A DNA stretch of 64,000 nucleotides, taken from positions 1 through 64,000 of the forward strand of contig JAZKIO010000003.1 in NCBI GenBank assembly GCA_040384825.1, given 5' to 3'. The notes under the pieces are model-generated. The model was given only the letters and a program-made list of their open reading frames with translations. It was not told where the DNA came from and ran no database searches. Source of the DNA: LMDS01 sp040384825 (lineage in GTDB: Bacteria > Pseudomonadota > Gammaproteobacteria > Burkholderiales > Burkholderiaceae_C). The position numbers were made by a program, and so were the translations under genes. Positions 18,401 to 26,385 of the stretch are shown here, in pieces. The first letter of the stretch is position 1, and each line of letters begins with the position of its first letter.

Positions 18401-18553
18401 CACGACGGTCGCGCCGCTCGGATTGTCGACCTGACCAAACACCGTACCTGTCGCACTGGTTTGCGCATGAATGGCCGGGGCGACAGCAAAGGTCAAAGCT
18501 GTTGCGCCGAAGGCCATCCCAAGCGCCCTCACCAGCAGAGTTTTTCTGAACAT
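15482..18553 (-). CDS. Oar-like TonB-dependent outer-membrane receptor
   Basis: A 1023-residue outer-membrane protein. After a signal peptide (ending AIHAQ) comes a carboxypeptidase-regulatory-like beta-sandwich (about residues 30-105: TGTVFGQVDNPSGATVVIEN, then GSYRVLLVRNG), a possible TonB box (VQVVGRK), a plug domain (VASNVGAVIQLAPQ, then QILTGGYGAEFGRSTGGVVN) and a long barrel ending in the typical terminal aromatic, YDYKF. This domain order is that of Oar of myxobacteria and related receptors, not of siderophore receptors. The start at ATG 18553 is supported by AGGAG 5 nt upstream; an in-frame start at 18604 would add 17 residues before the signal peptide. It precedes a full tonB-exbB-exbD-exbD operon. 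The cargo is unknown; peptide or protein export as for Oar/PopC is possible. Confidence 0.9.
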   Translation of the reverse strand: MFRKTLLVRALGMAFGATALTFAVAPAIHAQTSATGTVFGQVDNPSGATVVIENVETGARRTMTPGADGKYSATSMPVGSYRVLLVRNGATVTTRDGVEVTIGGGSEVSFAAATLQTVQVVGRKQTIDVSAVGSTTTFSSTELARLPVASNVGAVIQLAPQTTRGDSRYGGGGAPSMGGSSASENAYYINGFPVTTLLTQVGFSQLPFNSISQAQILTGGYGAEFGRSTGGVVNLVTKRGGNDLVFGLGFSLEPSGLRAKPKSSYYQDNGANTITTNGKYRFYNEENKQETMSESFYFGGPLVKDKLFFFVAAENIDVTRSGIRLANAGGAGTTNSVLNAAWQETAINKPRALLKLDWNITDAHHLEYTKIYDQVDDTRRYYSFDYNTLTRGTVQQGGVTYANWGPTPVASEQGSGVDILKYTGYLTNDLTLTALVGETRSPHRLLPTGYNPALPQISATDGRIPGFTYPQPQTAVGNVLTPGAVDTNKGARIDLEWRLNSKHTLRAGIDYNKIESVAGTAQAGGTLWTYGQTNPAVALPDSVPTNTVVGNPYAQQGYYVSQSIINSQSTPSVIQSAWYLEDRFQVTDRVLLSLGLRNEAFDNRNGDGDSYIKITKQLAPRLGATWDVNGDASFKMFANAGRYHVPVPTNVAIRGAGSSRFTQQNFVYTGVDPITGAPTGLTEISPVFSNNNEFGQAKDPRQVAAQNMKGNYQDELQLGFEKALSRSLTVGAKLTYRTLRTAIDDTCDYRPFEAWATRNGKDGSDFHNVFQCALFNPGEANTFTIDVDGDGVLDTVNLSKADLGYPTVKRKYLALDLSAEYPFDGKLWGKVNYTWSRNTGNTEGQLLSDIGQGDVSTTQAFDFPEFSINADGRLPNNRTHQLKAFGYYQVTPEIGFGANLLVASGRPRNCIGNPSAAIAGGPADGYGSAFFFCNGVASPRGSAGNLPPDVRMDLNLAYRPRSVPGLQLKVDVFNAFNRQSVEVVEERYNAPGGSEFVWSRYGHVESYTAPRYVKLSATYDYKF

Positions 18554-18858
18554 GGGATCTCCTAAGAAGAAGCACTGAAGGTTGATCGAAAGACCAAATC
18601 TCACAGCAAGTCACATACCAGCTTTGTGAACGGGGCGTGGCTTGTCTGATAAGACGTGTAAAGGAATTGTCACAGAGCTTTTTGCGCTTTCGGCCTCAGG
18701 GTATTCCTCTAAGACATAACTGGAGGTGCGCGTCCAGCCCCACATCGGAATGCCGGCGTTGCCGGAAACCGTTGATCGACGCTGTTTTCCAAGCGGTGAA
18801 GGGGTCGACCCGCCATGCGTGCGGGGGTGAACGGAGCCCGTCGCGGCCGTCCGCATCT
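18554..18858. other. Intergenic region upstream of the Oar-like receptor
   Basis: About 305 bp without a gene, between the end of the peptide ABC operon and the receptor start. A weak promoter candidate on the minus strand is GTGACA (18668-18673), 16-bp spacer, TATCAG (18646-18651), which would give a leader of about 90 nt. A short CCGGC/GCCGG hairpin lies near 18753-18765 but has no T tract. No reading frame in it looks real. Confidence 0.4.
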
Positions 18859-20745
18859 TTACGTCGCTTGTTGGAACCCCACAACATCGGACGCTTCTTG
18901 CGGGTCTCTCGACGGGTGGTTCATGCGCGGCACAGCGCCAAGCAGCGCGCTCGTGTAGGCGGCGCGCGGATTGCGGGTGATCTCCAACGCCGGGCCGATC
19001 TCCTCGATCCGCCCCCGATTCATCACCGCCACCACATCCGCGATGTACTCCACCACCCCGATGTTGTGCGTGATGAGCAGGTAGGACACGCCCAGTTCGC
19101 GCTGCAGGTCGCGCAGCAGATTCAGGATCTGCGCCTGTACCGAGACGTCCAGGGCCGAGGTGGGCTCGTCGCAGACGATCAACCGCGGCTCGACGGCCAG
19201 CGCGCGTGCGATCGCGATGCGCTGGCGTTGCCCGCCCGAGAACTCGTGTGGATAGCGCTGCAGCACCTCGCGGCGCAACCCGACCTGGTCGACGAGGCGC
19301 TCGATGCGGGCGCGTCGGGACCCGTCGGTCAGGTCCGGGCGGAGGGCGAGCAATCCTTCGTCGAGGATGTCGATCACCTGCATCCGCGGGTTCAGCGATG
19401 CGAAGGGATCCTGGAAGACGATCTGGATGCGGCTGCGGGCCGCGCGCAACGCCTCGCCGCGCAAGGCGAACAGGTCCCGGCCCTCGAACACGGCCTCTCC
19501 GGCGATGCGCGCTTGACCGCGCAGGAGCTGCAGGATCGCCTTGCCCACGGTCGTCTTGCCGCAGCCCGATTCGCCGACCAACGCCAGCGTCTGCCCGGGC
19601 GCGATCGCGAACGACACGTCGTCGACTGCCACGAATGCGCCGGCTGCGCGTTGCAGGAGCCCGCGCCGGATCGGGAAGCTCACCTGCAGATGCCGCACGT
19701 CCAGCAACGGAGCCGCGTCGACCGGGCTGCGCGGCGCCGGCGTCTCGATTCGCAGCGCCTTCTCCTCCGGCGGCGGCGTCATCGGCGTCACGCCGTCCGC
19801 GTACAACAGGCAGCGAACCTGCCGCTCCCCGACATCGATCAAGCCGGGTGGCGTGGCGCTGCACGACGGGAACGCCCGATCGCAGCGGGGCGCGAAGCGG
19901 CAACCGTCGAAAGCCTGCCAGAGCGGCGGCACCATGCCAGGGATCGCGGCAAGCGAACCGCCACGCTTCACGCCGTCGGGCAATGCGCGGAGCAGCAGCC
20001 GCGCGTAGGGATGCTTCGGCGAGGCGAAGAACGCAGCGGCCTCGCCCACCTCGATGATCTGCCCGGCGTACATGAGCGCGACCCGGTGCGCCATGCCGGC
20101 CACCACCGCGAGGTCGTGCGTGATCAGCAGCAGGCCCATGCCCTGCTCCCCCTGCAGCCGTTTCAGCAGGTCGAGGATCTGCGCCTGGATCGTCACGTCG
20201 AGCGCCGTGGTCGGCTCGTCGGCGATCAGGAAATCCGGCTCGCACGCCAGCGTCATCGCGATCATCACGCGCTGCTTCTGCCCGCCGGACAGGCGGAACG
20301 GGTAGTCGTCGACGCGCCGCTCGGGCTCCGGGATGCCGACCTTGCCGAGCCACTCGATCGCCTTCGTGCGTGCCGCCGCACCGCGCAACGGCGTGTGCGC
20401 CTCGATCGCCTCGACGATCTGGTCGCCGACCCGCATCACCGGGTTCAGGCTGGTCGACGGCTCCTGGAAGATCATGCCGATGCGACCGCCGCGCACCGTG
20501 CGCATGCCCGACTCGGGCAGCGCGAGCAGGTCGGTCGCGCCGAGGGCGACGTCACCGCGAACGACGCGCCCGTTCTCGGGCAACAGCCGCATCAGCGCCA
20601 GCGCCGTCATGCTCTTGCCGCAGCCCGACTCGCCGACGAGCGCGAAGGTCTCGCCGCGCTCGATCGCCAGGCTCAGGCCGTCGATGGCCTGGACCAGGCC
20701 GGCCTCTGCATCGAGCGCGACGGCCAGGTCGCCGATGCTCAGCAT
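18859..20745 (-). CDS. Peptide ABC transporter, fused double ATPase (YejF/DppDF type)
   Basis: The 628-residue cytoplasmic protein contains two complete ABC ATPase domains in tandem, as in YejF. Domain 1: Walker A GESGCGKSM near residue 38, signature LSGGQKQRV, Walker B LIADEPTTALD, then a Cys-rich oligopeptide/dipeptide C-terminal motif (RFAPRCDRAFPSC) near 285-300. Domain 2 repeats the pattern with GESGCGKTT near residue 385, FSGGQRQRIAIARAL and IVCDEPTSALD. It powers the two permeases encoded immediately upstream (gap about 10 bp) with the binding protein before them. The substrate is inferred to be peptides, possibly murein-derived, from the S66 peptidase in the same operon. Confidence 0.94.
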   Translation of the reverse strand: MLSIGDLAVALDAEAGLVQAIDGLSLAIERGETFALVGESGCGKSMTALALMRLLPENGRVVRGDVALGATDLLALPESGMRTVRGGRIGMIFQEPSTSLNPVMRVGDQIVEAIEAHTPLRGAAARTKAIEWLGKVGIPEPERRVDDYPFRLSGGQKQRVMIAMTLACEPDFLIADEPTTALDVTIQAQILDLLKRLQGEQGMGLLLITHDLAVVAGMAHRVALMYAGQIIEVGEAAAFFASPKHPYARLLLRALPDGVKRGGSLAAIPGMVPPLWQAFDGCRFAPRCDRAFPSCSATPPGLIDVGERQVRCLLYADGVTPMTPPPEEKALRIETPAPRSPVDAAPLLDVRHLQVSFPIRRGLLQRAAGAFVAVDDVSFAIAPGQTLALVGESGCGKTTVGKAILQLLRGQARIAGEAVFEGRDLFALRGEALRAARSRIQIVFQDPFASLNPRMQVIDILDEGLLALRPDLTDGSRRARIERLVDQVGLRREVLQRYPHEFSGGQRQRIAIARALAVEPRLIVCDEPTSALDVSVQAQILNLLRDLQRELGVSYLLITHNIGVVEYIADVVAVMNRGRIEEIGPALEITRNPRAAYTSALLGAVPRMNHPSRDPQEASDVVGFQQAT

Positions 20746-20755
20746 GCGCGCCCCG

Positions 20756-22198
20756 TCATGCGCCGATCGCCTTGCGCAGCCGCGGCCGGAACGCGCGCGA
20801 GCGCGGATCGAACGCGTCGCGCACGCCGTCGGCGAACAGGTTGGCCGCCAGCACCAGCGTCACCATGAACGCGAACGCCGCCGCGAACGACCACCACACC
20901 AGCGGATCGCGGCTCATCTCGGTCCTGGCCAGGTTGATCATGCCGCCGAAGCTGTTCATCGACGGGTCGACACCCACACCCACGTACGACAGCACCGCCT
21001 CGTAGAGGATCAGCGCGGAGAAGTCGAGCACGGTCGTGATGATGATCAGGTGCACCACGTTCGGGAACACATGCCTCGCCATGATGCGTAGCGGGCGCAC
21101 GCCGAACGCGGTGGCCGCCTGCACGTAGTCGAGTTGCGCGAGCTTCATCGTCTCGGCGCGCAGCAGCCGGCACAGCGTGGCCCAGCCGGTCAGCCCGAGG
21201 ATCACGCACAGCATGAACAGGCGCACGTCGGCGCGCTCGGCGCCGGTCTCGAACAGGTCGGGATGGGTGTCGATGAAGACCTGCATCATCAGCACGCAGG
21301 CGGCGATCAGCAGCACGTTCGGGATCGAGGACAGCAGCGTGTACAGGTACTGAACCACCTCGTCGATCCAGCCGCGCAGGTAGCCGGCCAGGATGCCGAG
21401 GCCGACGGCCAGCGGCAACGTGGCGATCGTCGACAGCGTGCCGATCACGAACGCGGTGCGGATGCTCTTCAACGCCTGGTAGAACACGTCGTTGCCCGTG
21501 CGGTCGGTGCCGAACACGTGATAGTGCTGGGCCAGCGCGGCCAGCGGGCCGAAGACCGCGCCCAGCACCAGCACGGTCGCGAGCGCCGCGCGCCATGGCA
21601 GGTCGGTCCGCCCCTGCATGACGCTGCGCCAGCCTTGGCGCAGGCCGGTGCCCTGCGCACGCGCGACCGCCGCGGCCACGCCCGCCGCCGCCAATGCGGC
21701 AAGCGCGATGCCGAGCGCCAGACCGATGCCGCCGCGCGCCAGCAGGTCCGGGAGCCACTCCGATTCGTCGCGAAGCCGCTCGCCGCCGTGCTGGAGCCGC
21801 GGGTGGATGCGCTCGATCCGGCCGTCGACCTCGATCGAGTCCTTCGTGAACCCGCGCATCGCCAGCGGCGCGGAGTAGGACGTCTCGCGGCCCGGGATCT
21901 GGCGTGCCAGCAGCAGGTCGAGCAGCGACTCGGTGCGCGTGGCGTAGGCCTGCACCTGCTGCGCGCCCGCGCTCGGCGCCGCGGCCAGCGCGCGGCGGAA
22001 GTGGACGCTGTCGACCAGCGCGACCGCGAAGAACAGCGCCAGCACGACGGCGGAGCACATTGCGGCGCGGTCGCGCAGCACCTTGAGCCAGGTGGCCTTC
22101 AAGGTGTCGCTGCGGGCGATGCGCAGGCCGTACACCACGAGCGCGAGCAGCGTGCCCAGCACCACCCCGTCCGACCAGAGCAGGACGATCTTCGGCAT
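20756..22198 (-). CDS. Peptide ABC transporter permease (YejE/DppC type) with enlarged N-terminal region
   Basis: Inner-membrane permease of 480 residues. The C-terminal 260 residues form a standard BPD_transp_1 permease with HYHVFGTDRTGNDVFYQALK and the EAA-like loop (DYVQAATAFGVRPLRIMARH) that contacts the ATPase. The N-terminal 220 residues hold three extra hydrophobic segments (for example GTLLALVVYGLRIA, AVVLALFFAVALVDS, GIGLALGIALAALAAAGVAA) and a soluble loop, making it much longer than ordinary DppC (about 300) and longer than YejE (about 340). The ATG overlaps the upstream permease stop as TGATG. It is the third gene of the four-gene transporter. Confidence 0.92.
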   Translation of the reverse strand: MPKIVLLWSDGVVLGTLLALVVYGLRIARSDTLKATWLKVLRDRAAMCSAVVLALFFAVALVDSVHFRRALAAAPSAGAQQVQAYATRTESLLDLLLARQIPGRETSYSAPLAMRGFTKDSIEVDGRIERIHPRLQHGGERLRDESEWLPDLLARGGIGLALGIALAALAAAGVAAAVARAQGTGLRQGWRSVMQGRTDLPWRAALATVLVLGAVFGPLAALAQHYHVFGTDRTGNDVFYQALKSIRTAFVIGTLSTIATLPLAVGLGILAGYLRGWIDEVVQYLYTLLSSIPNVLLIAACVLMMQVFIDTHPDLFETGAERADVRLFMLCVILGLTGWATLCRLLRAETMKLAQLDYVQAATAFGVRPLRIMARHVFPNVVHLIIITTVLDFSALILYEAVLSYVGVGVDPSMNSFGGMINLARTEMSRDPLVWWSFAAAFAFMVTLVLAANLFADGVRDAFDPRSRAFRPRLRKAIGA

Positions 22199-23181
22199 CA
22201 GGCGAGCCTCACGCGCGGATCGACGAGCGTGTAGGCCACATCGATGACGAGGTAGCTCGCGATGTAGACCAGCGCGCCGACGAAGACCATCGAGCGCACG
22301 ATCGCGAAGTCCTGCCCCGTGATCGCCTCGATCACGTACGAGCCCAGGCCCGGGATGCCGAAGAAGCTCTCGAACACCAGGCTGCCGAGGAAGACGTACG
22401 GCAGGTAGCTGCCGGCGCTGGTCAGGATCGGGATCAGCGCGTTGCGCAGCACGTGGCCGAACAGCACCTTCGGTTCGCCGAGCCCCTTGGCACGCGCGGT
22501 GCGCACGTAGTCACGGCCCAGTTCCTCGAGGAACATGGCGCGGTACAGGCGCCCTTCGCTGCCGAGCCGCGAGAGCAGCGAGAGCAGCACCGGCAGGACG
22601 AGGAACCGCACCGCCTCCCAGCCGGATTCGAAGCCCGAGATCGGCACCAGGTGGAACACCCGCGAGAACAGGAATTGCCCCACGATGACGTAGAAGAGCG
22701 CACTGATCGACAGCATCAGCACACACGTGACGACGCCCCAGAAGTCGATCGCCGAGTGCCTGAAGAACACCAGCAGCAGCGCGAACCCGACGCTGGCGAC
22801 GATCTGCAGCAGGAACAGCGGCACGGCGAGCTGCAGGCTGACCCCCATGCGGGTGGCGATCTCGTGGCCGATGTCGGTGGCGCTGGTCGAATCGGAGCGG
22901 CCGAAGTCGAGCACCAGCAGCGACACCGAGCGCTCCCAGAACACCGTCTCGGTTGCCCGGCCCGCGCCCGGCGCCTGCGCGTTCCAGTACAGGGGCTTGT
23001 CGTAGCCGCGCTCGACCTTCCACTTGTCGATCTGCTTCTGGGTGACGCGCTTGCCGCCGATGTTCAGGCGCGCCATGTCGTCCGGCGTGTTGACGGTGAA
23101 GAACAGCATGAAGGTCACGAGGTTCACGCCGATCAGCACCAGCACGCCGTAGAGGCAGCGTCGCACGAGGTAGTTCAGCAC
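22198..23181 (-). CDS. Peptide ABC transporter permease (YejB/DppB type)
   Basis: A 327-residue inner-membrane permease starting with VLNYLVRRCLYGVLVLIGVN, a typical DppB-like first helix, then a periplasmic loop and five more helices. The permease signature and EAA-like loop is visible in DYVRTARAKGLGEPKVLFGH. The start is GTG at 23181, one nucleotide after the stop of the binding-protein gene; the frame upstream is a shadow of that gene. The stop overlaps the next permease as TGATG. It pairs with that permease to form the translocation channel. Confidence 0.93.
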   Translation of the reverse strand: MLNYLVRRCLYGVLVLIGVNLVTFMLFFTVNTPDDMARLNIGGKRVTQKQIDKWKVERGYDKPLYWNAQAPGAGRATETVFWERSVSLLVLDFGRSDSTSATDIGHEIATRMGVSLQLAVPLFLLQIVASVGFALLLVFFRHSAIDFWGVVTCVLMLSISALFYVIVGQFLFSRVFHLVPISGFESGWEAVRFLVLPVLLSLLSRLGSEGRLYRAMFLEELGRDYVRTARAKGLGEPKVLFGHVLRNALIPILTSAGSYLPYVFLGSLVFESFFGIPGLGSYVIEAITGQDFAIVRSMVFVGALVYIASYLVIDVAYTLVDPRVRLA

Positions 23182-23182
23182 G

Positions 23183-25417
23183 TCAGCCTTTCGCCGCGGC
23201 GGCGCGCAGGCCGCGGGCGGTCGCGAGTTCACGCGCGCGGAACGCGCGATTCGCGATCCAGGCCAGCAGCAGCACGCCGAACGCCATCGCGAGCAGCGGC
23301 CAGATCCGGGGCCGGTTCCAATCCTTCTGCAGGCGTGCGCGCAGCGGTGCGTCGACCTTGTAGTAGAGCGCGCGGTCGTTCGTGAACAGGCCGTACTTCG
23401 CCGCACCCACCCACTGCTGGTACGCGCCGGCCGAGTACGGAAAGTAGCCGAACGCCCACGGCGCGTCGCCACGCAGGATCTCGACCATCTCGTCGACCAG
23501 CCGCTGCTTGGCCGGCCCGTCGTCGAGCAGCGCGAGCTGCCGGTAGCGCCGGTCGAACTCGGGGCTCTCGTAGTTCGCGGTGTTCTCGCCCTGAACCCTG
23601 GCCTTCGAATTGGGGCCGTAGAACAGGAACAGGAAGTTCTCGGCGTCCGGATAGTCGGCGTACCAGCCCCACCAGAAGATCTGCTGCTTGCCCTTCAGCA
23701 TCTTCTCCTGGAACTGGTTGTAGTCGGTCGCGCGGATCTCGAGCTGCACGCCGACCTTGGCGAACTGCTTGACCATCCAGTCCAGCTCGGCGCGGTACTC
23801 GGGCGTGGGCACGCGCTGGTAGTCGTAGTTCAGCACCAGCGGCTTGCCGGTTTTCGCGTCGCGGCCGTCGGGATAGCCGGCCTCGGCGAGCAGCTGCTTC
23901 GCCTCGGCGATCGAGCGACGCACCGGCTTGCCGTCGACCATGCGGTGCGTCACCGGGTTGATGTCGCCCGGCGTGCCGTGGCGCGAGCCGAAGGTGCCGC
24001 CCGGCAGCGGGCCCATCGCCGCCTCGCCGGCCTTCTGCGTGAAGACGCGGCCGTAGCCCTCCTCCCAGTCGATCGCGATGCTCAGGGCGTGCCGCAGCTT
24101 GCGGTTCTTCGCCTGCTGCTCGGGCGTGTCGCCCCGGCCGACGACCGGATCGAGCCAGTTGAAGCCGAGGTACCAGTTCTGCGGTTCCACGCTCTTCGGG
24201 AAGCGCATGCCGCGCTCGTCGAAGCGCTTCTTCACCTCGTCCGAATCGTTCGCGTCGGCCAGGAAATCGGGGCCCCAGTCGTTGCGCTCGATCTCCGGCA
24301 CATCGAGAAAGCCCTGCGTGAACTTGGCGCGCAGCGGCGTCTTGTCCTTCTCGGTGTTGAAGACCAACTTGTCGAGGAACGGCAGGCGCTTGCCGCAATC
24401 GTCGAGCAGGCCCAGTTCCTTGTCGCCGGGCATGCCCTCGCACGGGTAGGTGGCGCCGTGGTAGTTCGGGTTGCGCATCAGCACGTGCCGGCGGTCCGGG
24501 TCGTATTCCACGGCCATGAACGGGCCGCTGCCGACCGGCCACACGTCGAGCGTCAGCCGGTTCTTCGCCATGCCGGGCTGGGCGTAGAACTTGTCCGCCT
24601 CCCACGGCACCGGCGCGGTGAAGGTCATCGTCATCCAGTACTTCCACTGCGGGTACTTGCCCTGGATGCGGATGCGGTAGGTGTACTTGTCGAGCGCCAC
24701 CGCGCCGGCCAGCGGATGACGCCGGAAGTCGAGAAACGGCTTGTCCAGCGCGGCCGGGTCGGCGCCCTGCCGCAGTTGCCGGTCCTCGGCGCGGATGAGC
24801 CCGGCATAGTCCTTCAGGCCGATCACGTGTTCCGAGAAGATGCCGTAGATCGGCGTCTCGATGCGCGGCGTGGCGTGGCGCTTGAGCGCGTAGACGAAGT
24901 CGTCGGCGACGACCTCGCGCGTGCCGGTCTGCGCGAAGTCGAGCGGCGAGTGCTTGTCGCGCACCTGCGCCGCGGTCATCGCGTGGTACAGGTAGGCGCC
25001 GTTCGCGTCGATCGCGAACGCCGGGTGCGGCGCGTAGCGCATGCCGTGCTTGATGCGCACGTCGTAGACGCTCTCGGCCACCAGTTCGCCCGGTGCATCG
25101 GCGGGCAGCGGCTTGCCGTCCTTGTCGAGGTAGCGCGGCTCGGCCAGCGCCTCGGCGGCCTTGGGCACCACCTCGTAAGGGCGCTTCAGGTAGTGGTAGG
25201 CGTACGGGGCCTCGTAGACCGAGTACATGTACGGCACCTCGTTGACGGCGTACGACGCGGTCGGGTCGAGGTGTCGCGGCGAGCGCTCCTGAAACGCGAC
25301 GAACAGCGTGTTGGTCGACTCGCTGCCCTTGGGATTTGGGCTGTTGTCGCAGCCCGCCGTCAGCGCGCCGAACCCCATGACGAGCACCCCCAGCGCTGCG
25401 CGCGCCGCTCGCGTCAT
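23183..25417 (-). CDS. Peptide ABC transporter substrate-binding lipoprotein with a C-terminal membrane anchor
   Basis: A 744-residue periplasmic binding protein of the SBP_bac_5 (peptide/nickel) family. The N-terminus has a lipobox LTAGC, and the residue after the lipid-bearing Cys is Asp, the signal for inner-membrane retention in E. coli. Family regions are visible at VAEYDPDRR-like sequence (VEYDPDRRHVLMRNPNYHG), LRHALSIAIDWE and WWGWYADYPDAENFL. Unusually the C-terminus carries a hydrophobic helix (WPLLAMAFGVLLLAWIA, about residues 702-718) followed by basic residues, so it seems anchored at both ends. It is also longer than usual (500-620). The ATG at 25417 overlaps the upstream S66 peptidase stop as ATGA. 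Confidence 0.9.
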   Translation of the reverse strand: MTRAARAALGVLVMGFGALTAGCDNSPNPKGSESTNTLFVAFQERSPRHLDPTASYAVNEVPYMYSVYEAPYAYHYLKRPYEVVPKAAEALAEPRYLDKDGKPLPADAPGELVAESVYDVRIKHGMRYAPHPAFAIDANGAYLYHAMTAAQVRDKHSPLDFAQTGTREVVADDFVYALKRHATPRIETPIYGIFSEHVIGLKDYAGLIRAEDRQLRQGADPAALDKPFLDFRRHPLAGAVALDKYTYRIRIQGKYPQWKYWMTMTFTAPVPWEADKFYAQPGMAKNRLTLDVWPVGSGPFMAVEYDPDRRHVLMRNPNYHGATYPCEGMPGDKELGLLDDCGKRLPFLDKLVFNTEKDKTPLRAKFTQGFLDVPEIERNDWGPDFLADANDSDEVKKRFDERGMRFPKSVEPQNWYLGFNWLDPVVGRGDTPEQQAKNRKLRHALSIAIDWEEGYGRVFTQKAGEAAMGPLPGGTFGSRHGTPGDINPVTHRMVDGKPVRRSIAEAKQLLAEAGYPDGRDAKTGKPLVLNYDYQRVPTPEYRAELDWMVKQFAKVGVQLEIRATDYNQFQEKMLKGKQQIFWWGWYADYPDAENFLFLFYGPNSKARVQGENTANYESPEFDRRYRQLALLDDGPAKQRLVDEMVEILRGDAPWAFGYFPYSAGAYQQWVGAAKYGLFTNDRALYYKVDAPLRARLQKDWNRPRIWPLLAMAFGVLLLAWIANRAFRARELATARGLRAAAAKG

Positions 25418-26385
25418 GGGCGGGCCGCGTGCTCGTGGACGTGGTCGTGGCGGTGACCGCCGACGTGCCGGTGCTCCCAGCCGATCAGCACATTGCGCCC
25501 CTCGACGAGCAGGATGACGCGCGCGCCGACCGGCATCGTCACCTTGGTCGGCACGTGGCCGAACGGCAGGCCGGTGAGGATCGGCGTCTTCGTGAGCGTC
25601 CGCAAGTGCGCGACCACGGTCTTCAGCGAGAAGCCGCGGTCGTGCGGTGCCTTGCGCCAGGCGCTGAACTCGCCGAGCACGATCGCCTTCTGCGCGTCGA
25701 GCACGCCGGCCTGGTGCAGCTGCAGCAGGTTGCGCTCGATGCGGTACGGGTGCTCGTTGACGTCTTCCAGGAACAGCACGCCGCCCTTGATGCGCGGGAA
25801 GTAGCGCGTGCCGAGCATCGAGTTGACCATGCACAGGTTGCCGCCCCACAGCGTGCCACGCGCCTCGAGCCCGTCGAAGCCTGCCTCGGTGCGGAAGCCG
25901 ACCGCCTCCAGCGCGCCGCTCATCGCCTCGAGGAAGCAGTCGCGGGTGACCTCGTCGACGCCGCCCGCCTCGTCGCTGCGGCCGAAGTCGTCGGTGGCCA
26001 GCGGGCCGGCCCAGGTGATCGCACCGGCGCCCATCTTCGGTTGCGCCATCAGGCCGAGCTGCAGCGTGGTCATGTCGCTGTGGCCGACCCACCGCGTGCC
26101 GTGCTCGATGCTCCGCGCGATCGCCGTCCAGTCGATGCGGTCGAGCAGGCGCGTCAGCCCGTAGCCGCCGCGCGTCGCCATCGCGATGCTCGGCGCCGCC
26201 GCGGCAATGCGATGCAGTGCCTCGAGCCGGACCTCGTCCTCGCCGGCGAAGCGCTGGTGCCGCGCGCGCGCGGCCGCGTCGATCTGCACGTCGAACTCCA
26301 GCGCCTTCAGGCGCTTCGCGGCCAGGGTCAGCGGCGCGGAGCGAACGAGCACGCCCGCGGGCGAGAACAGGGTCAACGAGGTCAT
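25414..26385 (-). CDS. Muramoyltetrapeptide LD-carboxypeptidase (peptidase S66 family)
   Basis: A 323-residue cytoplasmic serine peptidase. It has the S66 layout: N-terminal LTLFSPAGVL, the segment SIAMATRGGYGLTRLLDRID, the nucleophile Ser in GHSDMTTLQLGLM, and the catalytic Glu/His region in LFLEDVNEHPYRIERNL and GEFSAW. LdcA removes the terminal D-Ala from murein tetrapeptides during recycling; the sister group MccF cleaves microcin C. The C-terminus is extended by a His-rich tail (HRHVGGHRHDHVHEHAA) that could bind metal. It is coupled by ATGA overlaps to tadA upstream and to the peptide-binding protein downstream, which suggests it processes peptides that the transporter imports. Confidence 0.9.
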   Translation of the reverse strand: MTSLTLFSPAGVLVRSAPLTLAAKRLKALEFDVQIDAAARARHQRFAGEDEVRLEALHRIAAAAPSIAMATRGGYGLTRLLDRIDWTAIARSIEHGTRWVGHSDMTTLQLGLMAQPKMGAGAITWAGPLATDDFGRSDEAGGVDEVTRDCFLEAMSGALEAVGFRTEAGFDGLEARGTLWGGNLCMVNSMLGTRYFPRIKGGVLFLEDVNEHPYRIERNLLQLHQAGVLDAQKAIVLGEFSAWRKAPHDRGFSLKTVVAHLRTLTKTPILTGLPFGHVPTKVTMPVGARVILLVEGRNVLIGWEHRHVGGHRHDHVHEHAARP

